Shown here one piece after another: positions 28,664-37,829 of a stretch of 64,000 nt of DNA; position 1 is the stretch's first letter, and every line of letters starts with the position of its first letter. The translations under genes and the position numbers were made by a program. This DNA comes from Wenzhouxiangella sp. AB-CW3 (GTDB lineage: Bacteria; Pseudomonadota; Gammaproteobacteria; Xanthomonadales; Wenzhouxiangellaceae). The DNA lies in contig NZ_CP061368.1 of assembly GCF_014725735.1 (NCBI RefSeq), positions 1 to 64,000 of the forward strand, in the 5' to 3' direction. The notes under the pieces are model-generated. The model saw only the letters and a list, made by a program, of their open reading frames with translations. It was not told where the DNA came from and searched no databases.

Positions 28664-30724
28664 TCAGGAACGTTCCAGTGCCTGAATGACCAGTTGCGGG
28701 GTGAGTACCTGGGGCAGAACCCTTGGGTCCTCACCATTTCTCGGATACAGCACGTAAAGCGGTACGCCGTTGCGGTCGTAGCTTGAAAGGTACTCGGTGA
28801 TGTCCGGGTCGCGCCGGGTCCAGTCGCCCTTGAGATAGACCACGTCGTTCTCTTCCATGGCCTCGCGCACTGCCGACGTGTTCAGCGCCACGCGTTCGTT
28901 GACCAGGCAGGTGATGCACCAGTCGGCGGTCATGTTGACCAGCACGGCACGTTCGGGGTCGTCGCGCAACTCGGCCAGGGTTTCGGCCGAATACGTTTCC
29001 CAGTGTGCGTTGTCGACCGATACCGCTTCCGCGCCACCGAAACGATCGGCCGAAAACAGGGTCGAGAGCACGAAGATCAGGCTCAGCCCCACGGCCGCAT
29101 GCCGGGCGACCACCAGGCTTTCCCCACGTGACTCACGCCCGCCCAGCCACAGGGCAAAGGCCAGCACCACCATGCCCGACAGCACCAGCGCCAGGCCGGT
29201 GGGATCGGTCTGCCGGGCCAGTACCCACAGCAGCCAGACCACGGCCAGGTAGAGCGGAAAAGCCATGGCCTGCTTGAAGGTCTCCATCCACGGCCCCGGT
29301 CGTGGCAGGCGGCGCGCCAATGCCGGGCTGAAGCTCAGAACCAGCATGGGCAGCGCCAGCCCGAACCCGAGGGCAAGAAACACGCTCATGGCCATGGGCC
29401 AGGGCATGAACACCGCCGCGCCCAGAGCCGCGCCCATGAAGGGGGCGGTACAGGGGCTGGCCACCACGCAGGCCAGCACGCCGGTAAAGAATGAGCCCCT
29501 GGAACCCCCCTTCTCGGTCAGCCCCTGGCCAATGCCCATCAGCCGGGTCCCAAAATCGAACAGTCCCGACAATGAAAGACCCAGGGCAAACAGGATGTAG
29601 ACCAGCAGGGCAACGAACCAGGCCGATTGCAGCTGGAATCCCCAGCCTATGGCTTCGCCGCCGGCGCGCAGCGCCAGCAACACGGCCGCCAGCACCGCAA
29701 AGCTGACCAGCACCCCGGCGGTGTAGGCCAGCCCATGACCGCGCTGGTCGTGGCCGGCACCGGAAACCAGGCTCATGGCCTTGATCGACAGCACCGGAAA
29801 CACGCAGGGCATGAGGTTGAGCAAGACACCGCCGGCCAGCGCCAGAATCAGCGCCAGTGCCCAGCCGGGTGACGACGAGTCGACCAGCGCGCCGGCACTG
29901 AGCAGTTCGCCGGTCTCGGCCGAAAGATGCCAGGCCTGCCCGGCGTCGTGGTCGACCAGGATAAATTCCAGCTGTTCGGGCGCCCGGCTGAAATAGGCCG
30001 ACAGCGGTTGAGAAACAAGAATCTGGCCGTTCTCGGCCAGCACGCTGGGCTCCCGGGCATGTTCGACCAGGTTGTCGTTGATGACAAAAAAGGCCAGATC
30101 GCCGGAAAGGTCGATGTCTTCCGGGACCACCTGCACACTCAGATTGCCCCCTTCGGTATTGAAGCGCGCCGTCCACCCCGCTTTCTCGGGCACGCGTTCA
30201 AGCGTGTCGGCAAACAGTGCGGCATGAGGCGATTCGCGTCGCTGGCCGTGATCGATTACATCCAGATCCAGCGCCAAAGTCGCGTCGCCCGGAATGCAGA
30301 TTTCCTCGCACACCAGCCAGGCGGCATCGACCACCAACGTGAGCGTCTCGCCCGGTACGAGGCTGTCCGGGGTATCGATGCGCACCGGCAACAGGTGTCC
30401 GTCCTTGTAGCCGTAGTTGACCAGGTGGCCCATCTGCAGGGCTTCGGGCCAGGCCCATTCAATCTCGCCGGCTTTCACGCCATCGGGCAGGTCCCAGTGC
30501 AGTTGCGTCGGCAGCCCCGAATCACCCGGATTGAGCCAGTAGGTGTGCCAGTTGTCGTCGGGTTCCAGTCTGAGTCCGGCCCAGAAAGACTGGCCCGGCT
30601 CGACGGCCGTGATCTCGGCGATCAGCTCGGCGCGAATATGATCGCGCTCCACCGTGCCGTATTCGGGAGCGGCCCAGGACAGTAAGGGCAACAGGATCAG
30701 CGCGGCAAAAAGACTTCGCATCAT
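28664..30724 (-). CDS. DsbD-family thiol:disulfide interchange protein
   Basis: Moves reducing power from cytoplasmic thioredoxin to the periplasm. The 686-residue protein has a signal peptide (MMRSLFAALILLPLLSWA) and an N-terminal DsbD/ScsB-like periplasmic domain with the Cys pair in VCEEICIPGDA. A membrane core follows, with the two buried cysteines in LMPCVFPVLSIKAMS and CVVASPCTAPFMGAALG. The C-terminal thioredoxin domain has ADWCITCLVNERV. The 220-residue N-terminal domain is nearer ScsB/DsbD-like proteins than E. coli DsbD. Tandem ATGs at 30724 and 30721 are both possible. The downstream redoxin is a likely client. Confidence 0.92.
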   Translation of the reverse strand: MMRSLFAALILLPLLSWAAPEYGTVERDHIRAELIAEITAVEPGQSFWAGLRLEPDDNWHTYWLNPGDSGLPTQLHWDLPDGVKAGEIEWAWPEALQMGHLVNYGYKDGHLLPVRIDTPDSLVPGETLTLVVDAAWLVCEEICIPGDATLALDLDVIDHGQRRESPHAALFADTLERVPEKAGWTARFNTEGGNLSVQVVPEDIDLSGDLAFFVINDNLVEHAREPSVLAENGQILVSQPLSAYFSRAPEQLEFILVDHDAGQAWHLSAETGELLSAGALVDSSSPGWALALILALAGGVLLNLMPCVFPVLSIKAMSLVSGAGHDQRGHGLAYTAGVLVSFAVLAAVLLALRAGGEAIGWGFQLQSAWFVALLVYILFALGLSLSGLFDFGTRLMGIGQGLTEKGGSRGSFFTGVLACVVASPCTAPFMGAALGAAVFMPWPMAMSVFLALGFGLALPMLVLSFSPALARRLPRPGPWMETFKQAMAFPLYLAVVWLLWVLARQTDPTGLALVLSGMVVLAFALWLGGRESRGESLVVARHAAVGLSLIFVLSTLFSADRFGGAEAVSVDNAHWETYSAETLAELRDDPERAVLVNMTADWCITCLVNERVALNTSAVREAMEENDVVYLKGDWTRRDPDITEYLSSYDRNGVPLYVLYPRNGEDPRVLPQVLTPQLVIQALERS

Positions 30725-30890
30725 GAGGTCCAGGTCTCTCGACGGCCCGAGGGGCCGCACGTCGGTCCAGCATTACAAATGTCGATGTGAACGCTGCCGC
30801 CGCAGCCGGACGGGCACGCGGACACACCTAGGAAAGACCACGCCGGGGCAGAAAAGGTTCTCTGTGGTGGTGCGCTCCTCCCCTGGCCCC

Positions 30891-31100
30891 TTAGCGTTTC
30901 CCGCCAAACAGCGTCAGCAGCAAGCCGACGACCGCGGCGGCAGCTCCCCCGATCAGGTACCAGGTGGTTTCATCGGTAAAGCGGCCGGTGAGGGTTTCAT
31001 GGACTTCCTCGGTCAGGGTATCGGTGGCCTGGAAGCCGAAGAACAGCAGGCCGAGGCCGACGATCAGCAGGCCAATGCCGACAATGCGCTTGGTGCTCAT
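30891..31100 (-). CDS. DUF3185-type small membrane protein
   Basis: A 69-residue protein with two transmembrane helices (IVGIGLLIVGLGLLFFGF and WYLIGGAAAAVVGLLLTLF) joined by a short acidic loop. The pattern GIxLLIVGxxLLFFGxxATDxL...TWYLIGG matches the small DUF3185 family, whose function is unknown. It sits between mutM and the DsbD gene with 45 bp to the mutM stop. Confidence 0.8.
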   Translation of the reverse strand: MSTKRIVGIGLLIVGLGLLFFGFQATDTLTEEVHETLTGRFTDETTWYLIGGAAAAVVGLLLTLFGGKR

Positions 31101-31145
31101 GGTTCAATCCCGTTTCGGGTGAGGCCCGAGCATAGCCCCGAACCG

Positions 31146-31958
31146 TCAGGTCTGGCAAACCGGGCAATAGAAAGTACTGCGTTGACCAACAACCTTCCGG
31201 CGCACCGCGGCCCCGCAGCCTGGGCACGGTTGGCCCTCGCGGCCATACACTTTGAGCGATTGCCCGAAATAGCCCGGCGTGCCGTCGCCCACGGTGAAAT
31301 CTCTCAGAGAAGTGCCGCCCACCTCGATGGCCGCGGCCAGGGTGGCCCGGATGGTCCCGGCAAGTCGATGGTAGCGTTCGCGACTGATCCGACCCGCCGG
31401 CCGGGTGGGATGGATGCCGGCGTCGAACAGCGCCTCGGAGGCATAGATATTGCCGACACCGACCACGATGCGCGAATCCATGATGAAGGATTTCACGGGC
31501 GCTCGTCTGCCCCGAGACCGTTGCCACAGGTGATCGCCATCGAATCTATCGCCCAGCGGTTCAGGCCCCAGGCCAGCCAGGCGTGGATGCTCAAGTGGAC
31601 TGCCGGCACAGTAGAGCAGGGCTCCGAAGCGGCGCGGGTCGGTATAGCGAACCAGATAGCCGCCGGCCATCTGCACATCGACATGGTCGTGCGGGCCGGG
31701 GGCGGGTGCGTCCAGCCAGCCGCGAAACGACCCTGACATACCCAGGTGCCAGAGCAGGCAGCCGCTGTCCAGATGCCAGATCAGCCACTTGGCGCGCCGT
31801 TCCAGCGCGTGAATCACTTCGCCGCCCAGTCCGTCGACCTCGATCGGCACCGGCCAGCGCAGCCCCCGCTGGCGCACGGTGATGGCGGCAATACGCTCCC
31901 GCTCGACCAGCGGCGCCAGTCCGCGACGGGTGGTTTCGACTTCGGGCAATTCGGGCAT
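31146..31958 (-). CDS. mutM: Formamidopyrimidine-DNA glycosylase
   Basis: Base-excision repair enzyme that removes oxidised purines such as 8-oxoguanine and cuts the abasic site. The 270-residue protein starts MPELPEVETTRRG, with the catalytic Pro2 and Glu3 after Met removal, and has YTDPRRFGALLYC, SRIVVGVGNIYASEALF and the C-terminal zinc finger CPGCGAAVRRK...STFYCPVCQ. ATG 31958 is required for the N-terminal proline, so a longer in-frame reading to 32048 is rejected. The upstream flank carries a heptamer-repeat tract starting 5 bp before the start codon. Confidence 0.96.
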   Translation of the reverse strand: MPELPEVETTRRGLAPLVERERIAAITVRQRGLRWPVPIEVDGLGGEVIHALERRAKWLIWHLDSGCLLWHLGMSGSFRGWLDAPAPGPHDHVDVQMAGGYLVRYTDPRRFGALLYCAGSPLEHPRLAGLGPEPLGDRFDGDHLWQRSRGRRAPVKSFIMDSRIVVGVGNIYASEALFDAGIHPTRPAGRISRERYHRLAGTIRATLAAAIEVGGTSLRDFTVGDGTPGYFGQSLKVYGREGQPCPGCGAAVRRKVVGQRSTFYCPVCQT

Positions 31959-31962
31959 GGGG

Positions 31963-32118
31963 ATAAAGGCGGTAAAAGGTGAAAAGTGAACAGGATTATC
32001 GCCCCTTCTTTTATCATGAGCACCGGCCAAGTTCGAGGCATCGCTCATGGCAACCAGACCATGAAGCGAACGAACCGGTTCTTCCTTACACCTTACACCT
32101 TACACCTTTCACCTTTCA
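31963..32118. repeat. Inverted pair of heptamer repeat tracts
   Basis: At 32084-32118 the plus strand reads CCTTACA three times and then CCTTTCA twice, an uninterrupted 7-base tandem array. At 31963-31988 the plus strand carries the opposite orientation (TAAAAGGTGAAAAGTGAA), a degenerate form of the same unit. The two tracts flank about 95 bp between the divergent mutM and macrodomain genes. Confidence 0.75.
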
Positions 32119-32189
32119 CCGTCCCCAACAGCTATCCACGCTCCATTCGTTAGAATAGTCACAGGCTTGCCGATTATCGGAGCTGCTCC

Positions 32190-32687
32190 ATGCCCATCAA
32201 ACTCGTCACCGGCGACATCACCGATCAGCCCGATCTCGACGCGGTGGTCAATGCCGCCAATGCCCAGCTGATGCCCGGGGGTGGCGTGGCTGGTGCGATT
32301 CATCGGGCCGCCGGGTCGCAACTGGCCGAGGCCTGCCAGCCGCTAGCGCCCATCGCTCCGGGCCAGGCGGTGATCACCCGCGGCTACAAGCTGCCCAACC
32401 CGTGGATTATTCATGCCCTGGGGCCGCGCTATGGTATCGACGAGCCGGCCGACCGGTTGCTGGCCGATGCTTACCGCAATGCGCTTCGCTTGTGCGAGAA
32501 AAAGGCACTGGCCTCGGTCGGGTTTCCCGCGCTGTCGGCCGGTGCCTTCGGTTACCCGCTCGAGGAAGCCGCCGAAATTGCCATGGACACGGTACGGCAG
32601 TACCGACCCGATAGCCTGCAGGTGCGATTCGTTCTTTTTGACGACAAGACGTTGGCGGCTTTTCGATCGTTCGCCAGGGAGGGATGA
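32190..32687 (+). CDS. Macrodomain protein (O-acetyl-ADP-ribose deacetylase type)
   Basis: A 165-residue single macrodomain of the YmdB/MacroD class, which binds ADP-ribose and hydrolyses O-acetyl-ADP-ribose or mono-ADP-ribosyl esters. Visible motifs are KLVTGDIT, VVNAANAQLMPGGGVAGAIHRAAG with the catalytic-loop Asn residues and Gly-rich turn, and GFPALSAGAFGYPLEEAAEIA lining the phosphate site. GGAG lies seven bases before the ATG. It is divergent from mutM, but no functional link is shown. Confidence 0.92.
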   Translation: MPIKLVTGDITDQPDLDAVVNAANAQLMPGGGVAGAIHRAAGSQLAEACQPLAPIAPGQAVITRGYKLPNPWIIHALGPRYGIDEPADRLLADAYRNALRLCEKKALASVGFPALSAGAFGYPLEEAAEIAMDTVRQYRPDSLQVRFVLFDDKTLAAFRSFAREG

Positions 32688-32733
32688 GCACCCGCCCCGG
32701 CGATGACCGGGGCGGATGCATGCTGGAACGGGC

Positions 32734-35481
32734 TTAGTCCGTGGCGGTCAACTCGGTGGTGAATTCGCCACCACCCATCTGGGGCGGCAGTTGGCCCTGG
32801 ACCCGCAGCACCTGGTAGGGTGCATCGGCTTTGCGCCAGATCACTTGGTCGCCACCCTCGTCGTCCAGAGCGGAGAGCTCGATGCGCCAGGCTTCGAACT
32901 CGCCCGCGGGCACATCGATGGATTCCCTGTCGGTCACCGTCAGGTTGAAGTAGCGGACCTGTTGTTGCATGCCGATCTCGGCAAAGCGCAGCGGCCGACG
33001 GTAATCCTGTGTCAGCGGCAATGCGCTGATCACCAGCTCCAGGGCGGTTTCACCGCCAAAGACGGGCGCGTCGAGCTCGATGTCGATGGGTATCTGCTGG
33101 GCGCCCGCATCAATCTCGCCACTGATCTGCCGGCTGTCGAAATCGACCTTGATGGTGGCCGGGCCCTGTTCGGCACGACGCTTGATCGGCCGCAAGGTGC
33201 GCCCATCGACCACGATCCGGTCGCTGGCCTCGCCCATCGGCGAGCTCGATTCTGAGCGTACTTCGATGACGGTGCGGCCGTCCTGTTCGGTACGCTCGAT
33301 CGTGCGCGTGGCCGGCACTTCCAGCTCATTGCCCTGGACCGAAAGCCGGGTCACGTACTCCAGACGCCCATCAAGGATCTGTTCGGCATTGACCGTGGGC
33401 AGCGGTCGGGTGCGCGCGGCGGCCAGCTCGTCGGCCAGGTCCGGCAGCTCGACTTCGTCGACATCGACGGTGATGGCAGCGAGCTGCACGGCAATGTCCT
33501 CGGCCATGTCGGGCTGGTAGCGTCCTCCCAGATGGCTGGCGAGGAACTCCTCGGTGCGGGCAAACATGGCCATGCGATTCTCGAGACCGCGGAAACCGTG
33601 GCCTTCATCCGGCGCCACGATGTACTCAACCGGCAGATCGCTTTCGCGCATGGCCACGACAATCTGGTCAGCCTCGGCCTGACGTACCCGCGGGTCGTTG
33701 GCGCCGTGAATGACCAGCAGCGGGCTGGCAATCTGCTCGACGTGATTGATCGGCGACTGCCGCTCGAGCTGCTTGCGACCTTCCTCGGTATCCGGATCAC
33801 CCACCCGGCGGATGAACATTTCCCGGATCGGTCCCCAGTAGGGCGGAATGGAGTTGAGCAGAGTAATGATGTTGGACACCCCGACAATATTCACGCCGCA
33901 GGCATACAGCTCGGGCGTAAAGACCATGCCGGCCAGTGTGGCGTATCCGCCATAAGAGCCGCCCATGATGCAGACCCGATCGGGATCGGCGATGCCTTCT
34001 TCGATCAGGTGCTTGATGCCATCGGTGATGTCATCCTGCATGGCATCGCCCCACTCGTTGTTGCCGGCATTGAGAAAGGTCTTGCCGAAGCCGGCCGAGC
34101 CACGGAAATTGGGCTGCAGCACGGCATAGCCGCGATTGGCCAGAAACTGCACCTGGGACCGGTAACCCCATGTATCGCGGGCCCACGGTCCGCCGTGAAT
34201 CAGGGCGACAACCGCCAGGTTCTCCGGATCGGCACCGCGCGGAATCGTCAGGTAGGCGGGAATCTCCAGGCCGTCGCGTGCGGTGTAGCGAATCGGCTTC
34301 ATTTCAGACATCTGGTCCGGGTCGATCTCGGGGCGGCTCCGGTAGAATTTCTCGACCGTGCGCTGCTCGCGGTCGAACAGGTAGACCGTACCCGGATCCA
34401 CGTCGCGTGACAGGCTGACCAGGGCGAGTCGCTCGTCGGCGGTCATCGAGCTAATGCCGATTTCGCCTTCCGGCAGGTTCTCGCGCAGGAACTCGAGGTC
34501 GGCCTCGAAGTTCTCGTCGTGCGGATAGATCCGCGGCCGATCGCCCACGTACACGGTGGCCAGCAGCTCATCGGTGGCCGGCGAAAGAATCACGCCACCG
34601 AAATCGACCTCGCCTTCGGGGTCGCGCTCGAACAGTTCGGTGTCTCCGCTTTCAAGGTCGAGGATATAAAGACCGACCAGGTCAATATCCTCGCCCCGGT
34701 TGGACTGGAACCAGACCCGATCGCCGTCGGGAAGAAAGCCGGCCGGGCCGCAGGTTTCCTGCCAGGAACACTCGAACAGGACATCGCCCAGTTCGCCGTC
34801 GGCCACGCGCATCACTTCCGTGCCGCCGGCATCGGTCTGACGGGTCGCCAGGCGGATGTTGCCCTCCAGGTCGGCGCTCCATCCGGCCACGTTGTCGACA
34901 TTCTCGATCAGCAGTTCGCGTTCGCCGGTGGCGATGGACACGGCATAGACGTCATGCAGGGCCGGATCGCGGTCGTTGATGCCGACGACAAGCCGGTCCG
35001 GGTTGCTGCGCGGCACGGAGATGATCTGGGCGCGAACGTCTTCGCCATCGGTCAGGTTGCGCGCGGCCGGCACGCCGTTGTCATCGGGTTCTCCCTGTGG
35101 ATCGACGGCCCAGACATGAAAGTTCTCGTCGCCATCGCGGTCCTGGACATACAGCACGTACCCGGAGTCGTGGGTCCAGAAATAGCCGGGCACCGGGCGG
35201 CTATCGGCCGTCAGCGGGCGGGCGTCGTCAAAAGACTGGCCCTGCTCCTTGATCCAGATGTTGCGCACCCCCTCATAAGGACGCATGAACGTGACGTACT
35301 GCCCGTCCGGGGAGAGCTGGGCACCCGAGATTTCGGGGTCGCCAAAAAACAGGTCGCGGTCGATCAGCTCGGGCAGCTGGTCGAGATAGGCCAGCGAATC
35401 AGCCTGCTCGGCCTGGACGGCCGGGCTGAATGCCAGCATGAAGAAAGCAGCAGGCGCAAGCGCCCGGATCAATAACGTCAT
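32734..35481 (-). CDS. S9 family peptidase with extra C-terminal domain
   Basis: Secreted prolyl-oligopeptidase-type enzyme of 915 residues. It has a signal peptide ([24 protein letters not shown]), a propeller region ([29 protein letters not shown]) and an alpha/beta hydrolase with the catalytic Ser in [14 protein letters not shown], Asp in [11 protein letters not shown] and His in EGHGFRG. After the catalytic domain the chain continues for about 240 residues with beta-rich text ([35 protein letters not shown]) resembling DUF3108-like lipocalin-type domains. This tail is unusual for S9 enzymes. AGGAGG precedes the ATG at 35481 by eight bases, which rules out the longer reading to 35583. Confidence 0.92.
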   Translation of the reverse strand: MTLLIRALAPAAFFMLAFSPAVQAEQADSLAYLDQLPELIDRDLFFGDPEISGAQLSPDGQYVTFMRPYEGVRNIWIKEQGQSFDDARPLTADSRPVPGYFWTHDSGYVLYVQDRDGDENFHVWAVDPQGEPDDNGVPAARNLTDGEDVRAQIISVPRSNPDRLVVGINDRDPALHDVYAVSIATGERELLIENVDNVAGWSADLEGNIRLATRQTDAGGTEVMRVADGELGDVLFECSWQETCGPAGFLPDGDRVWFQSNRGEDIDLVGLYILDLESGDTELFERDPEGEVDFGGVILSPATDELLATVYVGDRPRIYPHDENFEADLEFLRENLPEGEIGISSMTADERLALVSLSRDVDPGTVYLFDREQRTVEKFYRSRPEIDPDQMSEMKPIRYTARDGLEIPAYLTIPRGADPENLAVVALIHGGPWARDTWGYRSQVQFLANRGYAVLQPNFRGSAGFGKTFLNAGNNEWGDAMQDDITDGIKHLIEEGIADPDRVCIMGGSYGGYATLAGMVFTPELYACGVNIVGVSNIITLLNSIPPYWGPIREMFIRRVGDPDTEEGRKQLERQSPINHVEQIASPLLVIHGANDPRVRQAEADQIVVAMRESDLPVEYIVAPDEGHGFRGLENRMAMFARTEEFLASHLGGRYQPDMAEDIAVQLAAITVDVDEVELPDLADELAAARTRPLPTVNAEQILDGRLEYVTRLSVQGNELEVPATRTIERTEQDGRTVIEVRSESSSPMGEASDRIVVDGRTLRPIKRRAEQGPATIKVDFDSRQISGEIDAGAQQIPIDIELDAPVFGGETALELVISALPLTQDYRRPLRFAEIGMQQQVRYFNLTVTDRESIDVPAGEFEAWRIELSALDDEGGDQVIWRKADAPYQVLRVQGQLPPQMGGGEFTTELTATD

Positions 35482-35691
35482 GATGTCACCCTCCTGATAT
35501 GGGCGCCCGCAGGCGCCTGGTGTCTGGACACAAAAATTCACCCGAAACCATAACGCCAGAGCGTCCCGGATGGAATAGGCCATTCGTCATTGTCTGCCGG
35601 CCGCATGCCCTGTGTCCGGTCGCCGATTGGTAACGCGCTGGCGCATCGGGTAGGCTGATGTGAAAATTTCGTCAAACACCGGAAACCGCGC

Positions 35692-37788
35692 ATGTACCGA
35701 TTTGCCGCTTTGCTATTCCCCCTGTCGCTGATATTCCTGGCCGCCAGCCCGGCGGCCACAACCCCGGATGATTTCGTCATGGTGCCGGCCGAAATGGTAT
35801 CGGACGAAGCGCCCGGTCTGCCGGCCCGGACCGATGCCGACTACGAATGGCTGCGCCAGGCCGAATACGACACTGTCGTCTGTCCATTTCGCGGGCGCAT
35901 CGATTACGGTCCGGGCGAGGTCGAATGCGGCCTGATCCAGGTGCCCGAGAACCGCGAGGTCGAGGGCAGTCGAACCATCGAACTGCATTTCGTGCGCATC
36001 AACGCGCGCGGCGAGGACCACGAGGGCAACGAGGTCGAGGTTCGCGACGATCCGGCCCTTTACCTGACCGGCGGACCGGGGGTGAAGGTCGAGGGGTATG
36101 TCGCACGTCTCAAGGACCACCGCATCACCGCCCGGCGCGATCTCTACATCCTTGAGCAGCGCGGCATCGGGCACTCCGGTGATTTCTGCCCGTTCTTCGC
36201 CGATCGCAATCGCGCCGATTTCATCCGCCCCGATTTCGTCGACAGCCAGCGTGCCGCGCTTGAACAGACCCGCGCCTGCATCGAGGGCGCGAAGGCGCGC
36301 GGAGTCGATGTCACCGGTTATCACACTTTCGAGAATGCGCGCGACATCAAGGCGCTCCGGTTGGCTCTGGGCCTGGATGACTGGAACGTCTGGGGTATTT
36401 CCTATGGTTCCGTACTGGGCCAGGCCTACATGAAGGTCGATCCGGACGGCATTCGTGCCGCGGTGATCGACGCCATCGTGCCGCTGGACCTGCACGACCT
36501 GATGCGCATCCCGCACTGGCACGATCGCAACCTGGACATGCTGTTCGACGCCTGCGAGGACCAGGCCGCCTGCGCCCGCGCCTTCGGCGATCTGCGCGAA
36601 CGCTACATGGCCGCGATCGAGGCCATGAGCGAGGAACCCGTTGCGCTGGAAGTCGAGGCCGACGAACGCTATCCCACCGGCAAGGCCTACCTGTTCCAGG
36701 ACCTGATTGCCGGCCTGCCTTTCAGCCTGCTCTACGAGCAGTCCACTCACCCGGCCATTCCCGCCATCATCGAGGGCCTGACGCGAGCGGCCGAGCGTCG
36801 CGACCAGCGCTTCTTCCGGGCCATTGCCCTGATGGAGCAGCCCGGGGGGCCGGGCATGAGCAGGGGCATGTCGACGGCCGTGCGCTGTCTCGATGGCTAT
36901 GTCGACCGCTGGGCCGAAGCCGCGCCCTCGGACTTTCGCGATTACCCGACGCTGGCCCATGCCTTCGGTGCACTGGAAGCGATTGCCGAAGCGCCGGAGG
37001 TCTGTCGACAAGTGGGCCTGACGCCGCGCGATACGGCCCAGTTCGAGCTGGTTGAAACCGACCTGCCGGTGCTGGTGGTCAACGGCGCCTGGGACCCGAT
37101 CACACCGGTGCCGCTGGCCGAGTACATCATGCCCGGCTTTGCCAACGGCGAGCTGGTGGTGTTTCCGCATGCCGGCCACGGACCGACCCGCTCGGTGGAA
37201 TGCGCCGGAGACCTGCTCAACGACTACTTCGACGATCCCGCCGCCGAACTCGACCGCGAATGCATCGAACACGGGGAGGATGCCGCCGACTACATTGCTC
37301 CCTACTTCCGCAGCCGGGCGGTCACCCGGGGAATCGTCATGCATGCCGAAAAAGAGGATCGGTTGCGCGGTCATGCCGTCTGGGGCGGTCTGTCCGCCGC
37401 CCTGTCCCTGGCAACCCTGATCGTGCTGTCATTCGGCTGGCTGGCGCGCCGGCTGGAGGGTCGCGGCCTTACTCCGGCCGGCGGCAGTCGCTTTCTCATG
37501 TTCCTGGCCTCGGCCGTGGCCCTGACACACCTGGGCGGACTCGGTGCGGCCATCCATGCCACCAGCGAGATCACCGAGGCCATGTTGTTGTTCGGCATGG
37601 TCTCCTGGGCGCGCTGGTTTGCCTGGCTGGGACCGCTGGCCGGCCTGCTGGGGATACTTGCCCTGGTGCAGGCCTGGCGCTACCGGCCGGCCCTTGCCGC
37701 GGCACCGCGCATCGGTTTGCTGCTGGCCGGATTGGCGATCATCAGCCTGTCGGTGTTCACCTTGTTCTGGGATCTCTGGCCGATCTGA
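35692..37788 (+). CDS. Secreted S33-type alpha/beta hydrolase with membrane tail
   Basis: A 698-residue protein with a signal peptide (FAALLFPLSLIFLAASPAA). Its alpha/beta hydrolase of the tripeptidyl/prolyl aminopeptidase class has nucleophile Ser237 in WGISYGSVLGQ, Asp in VVNGAWDPITP and His in PHAGHGPTR; the oxyanion region LTGGPGV is also typical. From about residue 560 onward come four hydrophobic segments (for example GGLSAALSLATLIVLSFGWLA and PRIGLLLAGLAIISLSVFTLF), which would hold the hydrolase at the membrane. Most S33 relatives stop after the TAP-like C-terminal domain. It probably trims peptides in the periplasm. Confidence 0.9.
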   Translation: MYRFAALLFPLSLIFLAASPAATTPDDFVMVPAEMVSDEAPGLPARTDADYEWLRQAEYDTVVCPFRGRIDYGPGEVECGLIQVPENREVEGSRTIELHFVRINARGEDHEGNEVEVRDDPALYLTGGPGVKVEGYVARLKDHRITARRDLYILEQRGIGHSGDFCPFFADRNRADFIRPDFVDSQRAALEQTRACIEGAKARGVDVTGYHTFENARDIKALRLALGLDDWNVWGISYGSVLGQAYMKVDPDGIRAAVIDAIVPLDLHDLMRIPHWHDRNLDMLFDACEDQAACARAFGDLRERYMAAIEAMSEEPVALEVEADERYPTGKAYLFQDLIAGLPFSLLYEQSTHPAIPAIIEGLTRAAERRDQRFFRAIALMEQPGGPGMSRGMSTAVRCLDGYVDRWAEAAPSDFRDYPTLAHAFGALEAIAEAPEVCRQVGLTPRDTAQFELVETDLPVLVVNGAWDPITPVPLAEYIMPGFANGELVVFPHAGHGPTRSVECAGDLLNDYFDDPAAELDRECIEHGEDAADYIAPYFRSRAVTRGIVMHAEKEDRLRGHAVWGGLSAALSLATLIVLSFGWLARRLEGRGLTPAGGSRFLMFLASAVALTHLGGLGAAIHATSEITEAMLLFGMVSWARWFAWLGPLAGLLGILALVQAWRYRPALAAAPRIGLLLAGLAIISLSVFTLFWDLWPI

Positions 37789-37829
37789 TCGCCGGCCGGC
37801 CCGGGCCGCCCCACCATGCAGTGGGCGGC

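Noticed and set aside
27642-28685. 347-codon plus-strand frame across the palindromes and redoxin gene
   Set aside because: It crosses both an inverted-repeat region and the antisense of a well-supported redoxin gene.
31959-32048. N-terminal extension of MutM
   Set aside because: MutM needs Pro2 as its catalytic residue; the extension is translated heptamer repeat.
35713-37374. 553-codon minus-strand frame opposite the S33 hydrolase
   Set aside because: It is antisense to a complete hydrolase gene and lacks any start signal or known motif.
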